A DNA stretch of 33,812 nucleotides from Desulfobacteraceae bacterium (GTDB taxonomy: Bacteria; Desulfobacterota; Desulfobacteria; Desulfobacterales; JAABSP01), in contig JAABTM010000022.1 in the NCBI GenBank assembly GCA_011389855.1, positions 1 to 33,812 of the forward strand, written 5' to 3'. Shown here piece after piece: positions 6,332-14,140 of this stretch. The notes beneath the pieces were generated by a model that worked only from the letters and a program-made list of their open reading frames with translations, had not been told where the DNA came from and made no database searches. Each line of letters begins with the position of its first letter. Within the stretch, counting starts at the first letter, position 1. A program made the translations under genes and the position numbers.

Positions 6332-6621
6332 AGAAGAAAATACCAAAATTCAATAGCGAGGCTGAAGAACGAATTTTTTGGCAAAATAATGATTCGTCAG
6401 AATATATTGACTGGTCTGATGCGGAAGAGGCCGTTTTTTCGCGGCTTAAGCCTTCAACGAAAACGATATCGGTTCGTCTCCCGGAATCAATGATCGAAGA
6501 TTTAAAATTATTAGCCAACAAACGAGATGTTCCATACCAGTCTCTGTTAAAGATCTTCCTTTCCGAACGAATAGATTCTGAATTGCGTCATACCGATGGC
6601 ATCCACGGAGGAGACCAATGA
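6328..6621 (+). CDS. brnA: BrnA-family ribbon-helix-helix antitoxin
   Basis: This 97-residue protein has the BrnA plan: a charged N-terminal toxin-binding region (PKFNSEAEERIFWQNND, then YIDWSDAEE) followed by a CopG/MetJ-like ribbon-helix-helix, with the strand TISVRLPESM, then IEDLKLLANKRDVPYQSLLKIFL. BrnA binds and masks BrnT and represses the operon. It is coupled to brnT by an ATGA overlap at its start and to the next gene by another ATGA overlap at its end. Toxin-antitoxin order with the antitoxin second is normal for brnTA. Confidence 0.85.
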   Translation: MKKKIPKFNSEAEERIFWQNNDSSEYIDWSDAEEAVFSRLKPSTKTISVRLPESMIEDLKLLANKRDVPYQSLLKIFLSERIDSELRHTDGIHGGDQ

Positions 6622-7433
6622 AACTTCCAAAACAAGACGCCAAACTCTTTTTCCAGTTGATGTGGGCGCTCCAATTTTATGTTGACCAAAAACTCAAAAT
6701 TGTTCAGTTCAGCAGTCTCGACGACTATATTGAAGCGCCTCCAGACAAAAAAAAGAAAGTCCGCGAAGCCCTATACGAAAATATCGACCTCGTCGATTCC
6801 TTCGTCAGCGAAAACCCCCAGGATTTTCCAACAGAGCATCTGGATATCATATCAAAATGGAAACACTTCATCCGGGGCGATTTTTTCATTGAACGCCAGT
6901 TAAAGAAATACGCTGTTTTTATCCAGGATGATCGCGTCTACGGCGTCTTGGGATTGCATGAAAGCTTTGAAGCGTTGACCTATGGCGCCAAATTGCCGAT
7001 GTACCTCGATACGGCTTTATTGCCGTTCAAGGGGAAAATCGTTTTCGACGGTATTTTGTGGGTTCGAAACATCTACTTCGGCGGCGGAATCCGGCGTGGG
7101 CTGAAAGAAACCTACATGCGGGCCAAGCAAAACAACCGAATTATCGAAAGCCTGGAAAAGCCCCCGGCGGACAAAAAAGGTAAATCAACCCTCAAACCCG
7201 CAAAAGACTGGCGACCCGAACTGGCGGAGCTGGCCCGCAAAGCGAATGCATTGAGAGGGTCGGTCGATGACCCGCCGGTTTACACCCCCGCGTTCAGCCT
7301 GATCAGAGCCAGCATTGAATTCGCGCAAGCCGCAGCAAAGGATGCGGATGACCTGGATGGTCTCTATAAAGCGATGAAAAAGGTCCGGCGAGCGTATAAC
7401 AAATCCAACACCGTGCTCTCCCGGGAAGAATAA
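6618..7433 (+). CDS. Unrecognised 271-aa protein coupled to brnTA
   Basis: I do not recognise this protein. It is soluble by appearance, with no signal peptide or membrane segment. The N-terminal half is helical and rich in aromatic residues (FFQLMWALQFYVDQKLK). The middle has a strand-rich part with a GIRRG motif after NIYFGGG. The C-terminal third is basic and Pro/Lys-rich (KPPADKKGK), followed by Ala-rich helices. The ATG overlaps the brnA stop (ATGA) and GGAGGAG lies just upstream, so it is translated with the toxin-antitoxin pair. Its base composition is intermediate between the island and the chromosome. It ends 5 bases from the convergent minus-strand gene, so this is the right edge of the island or of its fixed host flank. 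Confidence 0.5.
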   Translation: MKLPKQDAKLFFQLMWALQFYVDQKLKIVQFSSLDDYIEAPPDKKKKVREALYENIDLVDSFVSENPQDFPTEHLDIISKWKHFIRGDFFIERQLKKYAVFIQDDRVYGVLGLHESFEALTYGAKLPMYLDTALLPFKGKIVFDGILWVRNIYFGGGIRRGLKETYMRAKQNNRIIESLEKPPADKKGKSTLKPAKDWRPELAELARKANALRGSVDDPPVYTPAFSLIRASIEFAQAAAKDADDLDGLYKAMKKVRRAYNKSNTVLSREE

Positions 7434-7438
7434 GAGTT

Positions 7439-8230
7439 TTATCGCCCGGAAAGCCGCCAAGCATCGCTCTCGGACACCAACGCCGCGAATCGCTCCCCGT
7501 TTTGTCCCTTTTCTTTGTAAAAGCGAAGGCATTCCCCGACGATTTCCACCACCTCGTCTTCATTGAACAAACCGGACAATTCCATCCCCAGCCTGGGATG
7601 ACGGCCGAGTTTTCCCCCTAAAAGCACCCGATATCCCTTATCCTTCGTCATGATGGCGCCGGTGGGGCACCCGGCCGCGCAACTTCCGCAGTAAAGACAC
7701 CGGCCCATGTCGATCCGGGGCGTCTTTCCGTCGTCTTCCAGGCGGACCGCCGTTTCCTTGCAGGCCGCCACACAGGCCCCGCACCCGGTGCATTCCTCGT
7801 CGGACACTCCGGGAACCGCGGCGCCGATGATGCCGATATCCCGGATCTGGGGCTGGGAGCAGGCGTTGGGGCAATCGGCGAGGGTGACGGTGAATTCGTG
7901 GTGGAATTTGAGGGGACCGCTGACGTGGGTTTTCAAGAAGTCCAAAAGATCCGCGTTTTGAAGCGTTTCTTCGATGCGCCGAAACAACCCGTCGCTCTCG
8001 ATGGTCCGATTCGGGCAGCCCCCGGACCCGAAACATGCGTCGATCCGATAGCCCTTGATTTCCCGCTCCATATTATTGAGATAGCGGGCCTGGGCGGCGC
8101 GGACATCGTCGATGTCCACCCGCCGTTTTCCGGCGGACAAAGCCTCTTTCTCCACTTGCGCTTTGACGCGTTTCCGAACGAAAAAGGGAACCTTCCCGAC
8201 GGCTGACTCGGCTTCCGGCGTCCAATTCAT
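7439..8230 (-). CDS. Siroheme/4Fe-4S reductase-like protein with PCP_red and ferredoxin domains
   Basis: The 263-residue protein starts at MNWTPEAE, chosen because AGGAAAGGAG lies about 9 bases upstream; a longer frame to 8290 has no such site. Residues 1-45 resemble the PCP_red domain (WTPEAE...VPFFVRK). They are followed by the siroheme/4Fe-4S pattern C66-x5-C72 and C120-x3-C124 (DCPNACSQPQI), then a two-cluster ferredoxin with C147, C150, C153, C157 and C178, C181, C184, C188. This domain set occurs in small sulfite/nitrite reductase-like proteins of sulfate reducers and other anaerobes, related to AsrC and the ferredoxin-like half of Dsr proteins. It is cytoplasmic. The substrate is unknown, and it stands alone without a visible electron-donor gene. 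Confidence 0.8.
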   Translation of the reverse strand: MNWTPEAESAVGKVPFFVRKRVKAQVEKEALSAGKRRVDIDDVRAAQARYLNNMEREIKGYRIDACFGSGGCPNRTIESDGLFRRIEETLQNADLLDFLKTHVSGPLKFHHEFTVTLADCPNACSQPQIRDIGIIGAAVPGVSDEECTGCGACVAACKETAVRLEDDGKTPRIDMGRCLYCGSCAAGCPTGAIMTKDKGYRVLLGGKLGRHPRLGMELSGLFNEDEVVEIVGECLRFYKEKGQNGERFAALVSESDAWRLSGR

Positions 8231-8369
8231 ACGGCGATGCTCCTTTCCTGAAAATAATGTCATAGAAGCATCCTTACCACGCCACACCACGGGGACGCAT
8301 TGACCGAAGTCAATTGTCGGGATTCCGGGATCATACCGATAGGGGACGAAAGACCGGCGGCCAGAGGGG

Positions 8370-10481
8370 TTATTTGGTCATCAGGGGAATGTCCCCTTTC
8401 CAGTCTCCGCCCGGCGGGTTTTCACGGAAATAGTCGAGCTGCAGGATCATGAACTCCGAGGCTTTGTCCGATTTTTCCTTCCACAACGCCTCGAATCCGG
8501 CCCTGGCCGTATCGAAATCCCCGTCGTAGAACGCGGCCAGCGCTGCTTCGTATCGCTCTTTGATCTCTTTCTGATCGGGAGTCGCATCGTCGGTGAAGGC
8601 CATCAGATCGAAGACGGCCACCGGTTTTTTCTTGCCCTTTACGATGAACCGGCCCACCTCCCTGGCGAAAAACCGTTCCGCGGCGGCGGGATCGGAGCGG
8701 ATGTGGGTCAGGGTCGATTCGCTGATGAGGGTGCGCGTGCCGAACAGTTTGTTCACCCCTTCCAGCCGGGACGCCAGATTGACGCCGTCCCCCATGACGG
8801 TGTAGTTGAACCGGGTGTTGGATCCCATATTCCCCACGAATACATCGGCGGTGTTGATCCCCATCCGGACGTGAACCTCCACCCAGTTGGGGGGCGGGGC
8901 CTCATTGAGTTCATCGAGGCGCCGCTGCATCAACAATGCCGTGTTGCAGGCCCGGACCGCATGGGTATCCTGGGGTTCGGGCGCGCCGAAAAAAGCCATG
9001 ACGGCGTCGCCGATGTATTTGTCCAGGGTCCCCCGCTGCCGGAAAAGTATGCTGGTCATTTCTTCGAAGTAAATGTGGAGAAAATCGATGAGCTTTTCCG
9101 GGTCCAGCCGTTCGGAGATGGACGTGAAATTGGCCAGGTCGGAGAAAAACACGGACAGCTCGTGACGCTCGCCCCCCAGGGCGATCTCCCCTTCGCTGGA
9201 GACGAGTTTGTCCAGGAGCTGCGGGGGCAGGTACTGTTGAAAGGCGCTGCGCAGAAATCGGGAATACCGCTGCTCCGTCAGTTGGATGACCGCCTGGCAG
9301 ACCATGAACGCGATGCCGAAGGCCATCACGGGAAAGGCGATGGGGATCAGGAGGTCGCACCGGACGAAGGCGACCGTGCCCGACGCGGCCCAGCTTAGCA
9401 TGCAGACCGGCAGCATGGCGAGGGCCAGAATCGGCCGCGGGAAAAGGAACAACAGGGCGGCGAGGGTGAAGAAAGCGGTCTGAAAGAGGAATTTCTGGAC
9501 ATCGGTCGGTGCGAAGATAAACCGGTCTTCGAGCAGCATGCTCAGGGTGATGGCCTGGAGTTCCACCCCGAAGGAGGTCAGGTAGCCGTTTTTCTGGGTG
9601 GAGAAAGGGGTCAGGAACACATCCCCGAGGTCTTCGACGGCCGATCCCACAAGGACGATCTTGTCTTTGAACAGCGCTTCCGGGAGGATGGCCGCTTCGC
9701 TGGCGGCAAAGGCTTCGAAGTTGTGATCCATTCTTTCAAGCCGGGTGGGCGGACCGGGGAAATCCATGAGCATCCAGGGGTTTTCGGGGCTCAGCCGAAG
9801 GCGCTCCGGGATGTCGAAGGGGCGGCCGGTGAAGAGCCGGTAAATGGTCGCGGCAAAGGCGTGGTGTCCGCCCGGGAAGGGATAGATGCTGGTCCATCGG
9901 TGGAAATCGTCCCCCTCGGATTTGGAGATGGAGTACCCCTCGTGGGTCGTCCGGGAGAATTCGGGCAGGATGTCGGACCGGATCACCGGCGCGACGCCGT
10001 CCACGGGGATGGAGAAATTCTTCACCAGAACGACCCGGTCCCCGGCCCGGGACAGGGCCGCGGCCAGCGCCCTGTTCGCCGCCGCCAGAACCTCCTGGGA
10101 GACCACCATGTCGGCGCCGGGCGTCCCAAGAAACATCTCGCCCACGTCCTCGTAGGACCGGTCCAGGAGCACGTCGATGCCGATGACGGCGGCCCCCTTG
10201 TCGTAGAGCTGGTTGACGAGATCGGCCAGGAGAAGGCGGGGGGTGGGGGACCGATACCCGTAGGCCATGGCCGATGGGTCGTCGATGAAAACGATGACGA
10301 TGGGGGTGTCGAGGGTGTAGCGGTCCGGTCCCCGGATGAGAAACCGGTAATCGATGGAGCGGTTTTCCAGCCGCTTGAGCAGCGATTCCCCCATCTCCGC
10401 AACCTGGGGCAGCGACAGGACGATGGCGACGATCAGGGCGAAGAGAACCTTGGATAACGGGGAAAGGCGGTTTTTCAGCAA
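8370..10481 (-). CDS. CHASE2-domain class III adenylate cyclase
   Basis: The 703-residue protein begins at TTG with GGGGAG upstream. An N-terminal helix (about 12-28) leads into an extracytoplasmic CHASE2 sensor domain (about 35-320; VIVFIDDPSAMAYG near its start). Three membrane helices (about 330-400) connect to a class III cyclase domain (about 438-620). Catalytic residues are present: metal Asp448 (FFSDLANF) and Asp492 (YIGDAVMAFFG), purine-selecting Lys488 and Thr561 (a Lys/Thr pair indicates ATP, hence cAMP), and transition-state Asn568 and Arg572 (GVNLASRLEG). A short helical tail (about 630-690) follows. It is the last gene of the five-gene set, 12 bases after the FecR/DUF4384 gene. 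It probably senses an envelope or external signal and makes cAMP; the ligand is unknown. Confidence 0.9.
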   Translation of the reverse strand: MLKNRLSPLSKVLFALIVAIVLSLPQVAEMGESLLKRLENRSIDYRFLIRGPDRYTLDTPIVIVFIDDPSAMAYGYRSPTPRLLLADLVNQLYDKGAAVIGIDVLLDRSYEDVGEMFLGTPGADMVVSQEVLAAANRALAAALSRAGDRVVLVKNFSIPVDGVAPVIRSDILPEFSRTTHEGYSISKSEGDDFHRWTSIYPFPGGHHAFAATIYRLFTGRPFDIPERLRLSPENPWMLMDFPGPPTRLERMDHNFEAFAASEAAILPEALFKDKIVLVGSAVEDLGDVFLTPFSTQKNGYLTSFGVELQAITLSMLLEDRFIFAPTDVQKFLFQTAFFTLAALLFLFPRPILALAMLPVCMLSWAASGTVAFVRCDLLIPIAFPVMAFGIAFMVCQAVIQLTEQRYSRFLRSAFQQYLPPQLLDKLVSSEGEIALGGERHELSVFFSDLANFTSISERLDPEKLIDFLHIYFEEMTSILFRQRGTLDKYIGDAVMAFFGAPEPQDTHAVRACNTALLMQRRLDELNEAPPPNWVEVHVRMGINTADVFVGNMGSNTRFNYTVMGDGVNLASRLEGVNKLFGTRTLISESTLTHIRSDPAAAERFFAREVGRFIVKGKKKPVAVFDLMAFTDDATPDQKEIKERYEAALAAFYDGDFDTARAGFEALWKEKSDKASEFMILQLDYFRENPPGGDWKGDIPLMTK

Positions 10482-10493
10482 AGCCGCTCCCCG

Positions 10494-11774
10494 CTATCGG
10501 CGGGCCAGGTGGAGCACCTGAACGTCCTGGCAGATATCGGGGAGGGCCGCCGCGACCGTCTCGCGGGAGAGATCGCTTCCCCCCGCAAGCACGCCGTTGA
10601 CGCCGGCCATCACGCCTTCCACCGCCCAGGACGGCATGGGCCCCGGCGAGGCCCATCCCCAAAGGTAATGGACGCCCGAGCCGGCGGGGACTCGCAGCAC
10701 GGCCAGTACATCCCCCGACTGTTTGCCTTCGGCCGCGGTTTCGCCGGCCAGTTTGTGCTTGAGGACCCATCCGGTCAGCCCGGACGAAGCGGCGATGCGG
10801 TACCGCCGCCCCTGCTTTTCCAGAACCGTCACGGGCGTTCCCTCGTTAAGCGTTCCCACCACCTCGGCGAAGGGCGTCTCGCCGGCGCGGACGGACACCC
10901 CGTCCTCCTTGGCCGACAGGGTCTCTTCGGCCGCCACCCGGCTGGCGAAAAACGTCCGGCCGGCCAGGGCCATGAGGTCGTCGGTATCCGGAAACAACCG
11001 GGTGGAAACCGCCTTGCCGTTGGGCGTTCGGGCGGTGTGGTAGACGTAGACGTACCGTTCCCGGCCCGTTTTGTAGGCGACCTGGAGGGCTTCTCCTCCC
11101 GTGGAGAGTCGGTCTTCCCGGATGGGCGCGCCGTTGACCGCCCACGCGCCGCCGGCCCCTTGCGCCCGGAGGGCCCGGTCGGCCAGGGCCTGGATGCCGG
11201 GATCGTCGGGAAAGAAGCTTTTGAGTTTCCATAGAATGTAGACGCTCCGGTTGGGGCTGTTCTCGGCATGGAAGGCGGCGGCCAGTTCCAGGGCCGCTTC
11301 GATCTTGTTCGGCGAGAGATGGTTGAAGCGGCTGAAGGCGATCCAGTCCTGCTGAAGCGGCGTCAGGTGACTCCTGACGGCATTGATCCGGGTCCGCTGG
11401 TTGGGACTGAAAAATTCAGCCACGAACGCCGAATAGCCCGAGGCGTCGTCGCCGGCCGCGCCGGCCGATCCTTCGGAAGCCCCGGCGCCGAAGGCGAGCG
11501 CCTGTTCCTGGTTCGCGGGGATCTTGATCAGGATCCCGTCCGGGGACAGGATCCGGGCAAAGGCGTCGGGCCCGGTTTTAACCGTGGCGCCGCCGGCGAC
11601 TTTGGCCCCGCGTTTGAGACGCTGCCAGTCCGCTCCGGGCGCGGCTTTGGTCTGGACGTCTCCGGTGGCCGACAACACGGTGCCGGTCGCGGCGAATGCC
11701 GGCGGCGCCAGGGTCGTCAGGGCCAGAAACGTCAGCGCCGCGATGCCGGCGCCGATCATCAGAAAGGGTTTCAT
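10494..11774 (-). CDS. Secreted FecR / SH3 / DUF4384-like protein
   Basis: The 426-residue protein starts at MKPFLMIG with AAGGAGG 5-6 bases upstream; the frame continues to 11810 but this start gives a proper signal peptide ending near PPAFA. After it comes a FecR-like domain (about 28-90; GTVLSATGDVQ, then a Gly/Lys-rich barrel). A helical region follows (about 115-200). Next is a DUF4384-like segment (about 210-270; YKTGRERYVYVYH) and an SH3-like barrel (about 280-330; AEVVGTLNEGTPVTVLEKQG). FecR domains in such proteins lack the iron-signalling context and often sit beside CHASE2 and TPS genes. The likely location is the periplasm or outer surface. The role may be to bind cell-wall or secreted partners encoded by the same operon. 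Confidence 0.75.
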   Translation of the reverse strand: MKPFLMIGAGIAALTFLALTTLAPPAFAATGTVLSATGDVQTKAAPGADWQRLKRGAKVAGGATVKTGPDAFARILSPDGILIKIPANQEQALAFGAGASEGSAGAAGDDASGYSAFVAEFFSPNQRTRINAVRSHLTPLQQDWIAFSRFNHLSPNKIEAALELAAAFHAENSPNRSVYILWKLKSFFPDDPGIQALADRALRAQGAGGAWAVNGAPIREDRLSTGGEALQVAYKTGRERYVYVYHTARTPNGKAVSTRLFPDTDDLMALAGRTFFASRVAAEETLSAKEDGVSVRAGETPFAEVVGTLNEGTPVTVLEKQGRRYRIAASSGLTGWVLKHKLAGETAAEGKQSGDVLAVLRVPAGSGVHYLWGWASPGPMPSWAVEGVMAGVNGVLAGGSDLSRETVAAALPDICQDVQVLHLARR

Positions 11775-11819
11775 GAACGCCTCCTTGCTTTTCATGGGTC
11801 GGGTTTGCAATCCTTTTTT

Positions 11820-14135
11820 CTAAAGCCAATTGCCGATGAGCAGAAACGGCCCCCAGAACGCGGGGTGGTGGAACCGGTCGTCCCCGATCATTCGGGTCTG
11901 GGCCAGCCGCAGCGCTTCCGCCTTGGGCTTTTTTTGCTGGTAAAATTCCCGGTAAAATTCCGTCATGATCCTGAACGCGGCTTCGTCGTCCGCGAACCAG
12001 AGGGTGGCCACGGCGCTGCTCACCCCGGCCTTGACCGCGATGCCGGCCAGCCCGAAGGCGGCCCATTCGTCCCCCAGGGCGGTCTGGCAGGCGCTCAGGG
12101 TCAGCAGGTCCACCTGATTGCCCCGGCGGCGGGTCTGGTCGATGATCCTTTCCAGGCGGTCCATGGTCAGTTTTTCGTTGTGGGTCAGCAGGAAAGTCTC
12201 ATCGGCGCCGCCGCCGAACACGCCGTGGGTGGCCATGTGGACGATGTCGTAATCGGCGTCGTCGAATGCTTGGGTCAGGTTGTCCAGGGTGAAGTTTTCG
12301 TCCAGCAGAACGGTCCCCCCCATCAGATGGTGGAGCGTTGACAGCTCCTGCTTGACGCTGGGAAGCGACGCAAAACCCTGTCGGGCCTCTGACAAGCCCT
12401 CCAGGAGGACTCCGCCGCTTGCTCCGTCCGCCGGTCCGGCGGTGGTGAGGGTGATGGCCGGCACCGTGCCCACGGCGTATTTTTGAACGAGAAACCGTTC
12501 GCCGTCGTAGAGCGTCGAAAAAGGGATGAGACGCAGCACGCCGTCCGGGGCGATCACCAGCGTGTCGATGTCGCGTTGGGCCAGCGCCGGTTCCATGGGG
12601 CGGATCAGCCAGTCGTGGAGGGTCCGTCCATCCTCTTCAAATCCCTCGCCCCGGCTGTTCTGGAGGCGGCGCCGGAACCGGCGGACGGTCCGGTCCAGTT
12701 CCGTCGCCGCCACCGGGACGGTGTACAGGTCGATGGCGTCCCGGGTCATGAGCAGGATCGCCAGGTAATCGGGGAAGGGGATGGGGTAGATCACCGCCGT
12801 ATGAGGGGCCATCTCCTCCGGCTTGATGGTGGTGGTCTCCAGGGCGGAGACGCAGGGATCCTGAAAATACTCCTGGAGTTCGACGGTTTTGAGCAGCTCC
12901 ATGGCGTCCCGCCCCTCTTCGAGCAGGGCCTTTCGGGCGTCGCCGTTTTTCCGGGACGCTTTTTCCAGGAGCAGCCGCGCCAGTTCCAGGTAGACCGGAC
13001 GGATCTTTTCCTGGAAGAGATCGTGCCGGTCCCGGTAGCCGGCGACCAGTTCCTGTCGGATGGGCGTCAGGGCCTCGACGGACAGCCGGTAGGACCGGAT
13101 GGCCTCGTCCATGTCGCCTGCGTCGGCGTGGAGCCGTCCCGCCCGCCAGTGGAGAGGATAGCGGATTTCCGGGGAGATCCCTGACTGCTGGGCGTGAAAC
13201 AGGGCGGACAGGGTGAGCGTCATGGCCTCCGCATTTCGGCCTCTGAGTTCGTAAAGCCGGCCGAGATCGCTCCGGGCCAAGGCCATCAGCTCGGGGTCGT
13301 CCAGTCGCGTCGCGATGGCGTCGGCCCGTTGCAGCGCCGAAAGGGCCATCGGATCCATCTCGTCGGCCGCATCCGGCCAGATTTGACGGCCCTCCATGGC
13401 CAGCAGCCCCAGGGAGACGAGATCCCGGCCCTTTTCATGGCTGTCGGGCCGGTCTCCGATCCCGGACAGGGCCTCCCGGACGGCCTCGACGGCGGCCTGG
13501 GGGTCGCCGAGGCGAACGCTGATCCGGGCCAGGTTGATGAGGAGCCGGGACCGAAGGGCCGGGGCTTCCGCCATCCGGTCGAGGAGATAGCGGCATTCCT
13601 CCCAGGCCGCCACCGCATCGACATAGTCTTTGCGGGAAGCATGGGCGACGCCGGTGTTGATGAGCACCCCGGCGAGGGCCTCCCGGCTGCCGGCCTTGGT
13701 GGCCAGATCCTCTCCCTTTTCCAGGAAAGCCATGGCCTGATCCGGCTGCCCGATGGCGAGATAGAGATCCCCCAGCCGGGCGTGGAACCGGGCCTTCTCC
13801 ACCGGATTCCGCACCCTGTCCGCGACCCCGGCGGCGGTTTGGAGGGTCGCCAGGGCGCGGTCAAGATGTCCCAGGGCCTGCAACGCCTTGGCCTGGGATA
13901 GAAGGGCCTTGAGCGCGGCCTCCGGTGCTTTCTCTCGTTGCGCCCGGTCGGCCGCCGTTTTCCAGAAATCGACGGCTGAGGCGAACTCGCCCCGCTGGTA
14001 ATGGGCCGATCCCTTTTCCATGAGATTCGAGATGGAATCAGATGCGGTCGCCGTAGAAGGCGGCGGGAACGCGGCCAGTATGAACAGCAGGGTTCCGGTG
14101 AAAAACCGGAGAATCCGTTTAGATGCCTGTGCCAT
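11820..14135 (-). CDS. Secreted TPR-CHAT protease-like protein
   Basis: This 771-residue protein has a signal peptide (RILRFFTGTLLFILAAF, cleaved near TATAS). About ten TPR-like helical repeats follow (about 35-370), then a linker and a C-terminal CHAT domain (about 500-771). CHAT is a caspase-fold (clan CD) protease domain; its expected dyad is intact, with His637 in HMATHG and Cys683 in LSACQTALG. Bacterial CHAT proteins range from separase-like proteases to gasdermin-activating and CRISPR-linked proteases, but those are cytoplasmic, whereas the signal peptide puts this one in the periplasm or outside. It starts 5 bases after the stop of the large repeat-protein gene and has no clear Shine-Dalgarno sequence, so its translation is probably coupled. 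Substrates may be the exoproteins encoded upstream; this is inference. Confidence 0.85.
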   Translation of the reverse strand: MAQASKRILRFFTGTLLFILAAFPPPSTATASDSISNLMEKGSAHYQRGEFASAVDFWKTAADRAQREKAPEAALKALLSQAKALQALGHLDRALATLQTAAGVADRVRNPVEKARFHARLGDLYLAIGQPDQAMAFLEKGEDLATKAGSREALAGVLINTGVAHASRKDYVDAVAAWEECRYLLDRMAEAPALRSRLLINLARISVRLGDPQAAVEAVREALSGIGDRPDSHEKGRDLVSLGLLAMEGRQIWPDAADEMDPMALSALQRADAIATRLDDPELMALARSDLGRLYELRGRNAEAMTLTLSALFHAQQSGISPEIRYPLHWRAGRLHADAGDMDEAIRSYRLSVEALTPIRQELVAGYRDRHDLFQEKIRPVYLELARLLLEKASRKNGDARKALLEEGRDAMELLKTVELQEYFQDPCVSALETTTIKPEEMAPHTAVIYPIPFPDYLAILLMTRDAIDLYTVPVAATELDRTVRRFRRRLQNSRGEGFEEDGRTLHDWLIRPMEPALAQRDIDTLVIAPDGVLRLIPFSTLYDGERFLVQKYAVGTVPAITLTTAGPADGASGGVLLEGLSEARQGFASLPSVKQELSTLHHLMGGTVLLDENFTLDNLTQAFDDADYDIVHMATHGVFGGGADETFLLTHNEKLTMDRLERIIDQTRRRGNQVDLLTLSACQTALGDEWAAFGLAGIAVKAGVSSAVATLWFADDEAAFRIMTEFYREFYQQKKPKAEALRLAQTRMIGDDRFHHPAFWGPFLLIGNWL

Positions 14136-14140
14136 ATCGG

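Noticed and set aside
8308-8327. Short palindrome ATTGAC-CGAA-GTCAAT between the cyclase and siroheme genes
   Set aside because: Only 6 bp per arm and no promoter elements in good register, so it is not enough to call an operator.
9723-10457. Long plus-strand open frames across the minus-strand surface operon (also near 11268-12341, 13194-13901, 19091-20002)
   Set aside because: They are antisense shadows caused by high GC content; the translations are low-complexity Gly/Arg/Asp-rich, while the opposite strand holds recognisable domains.
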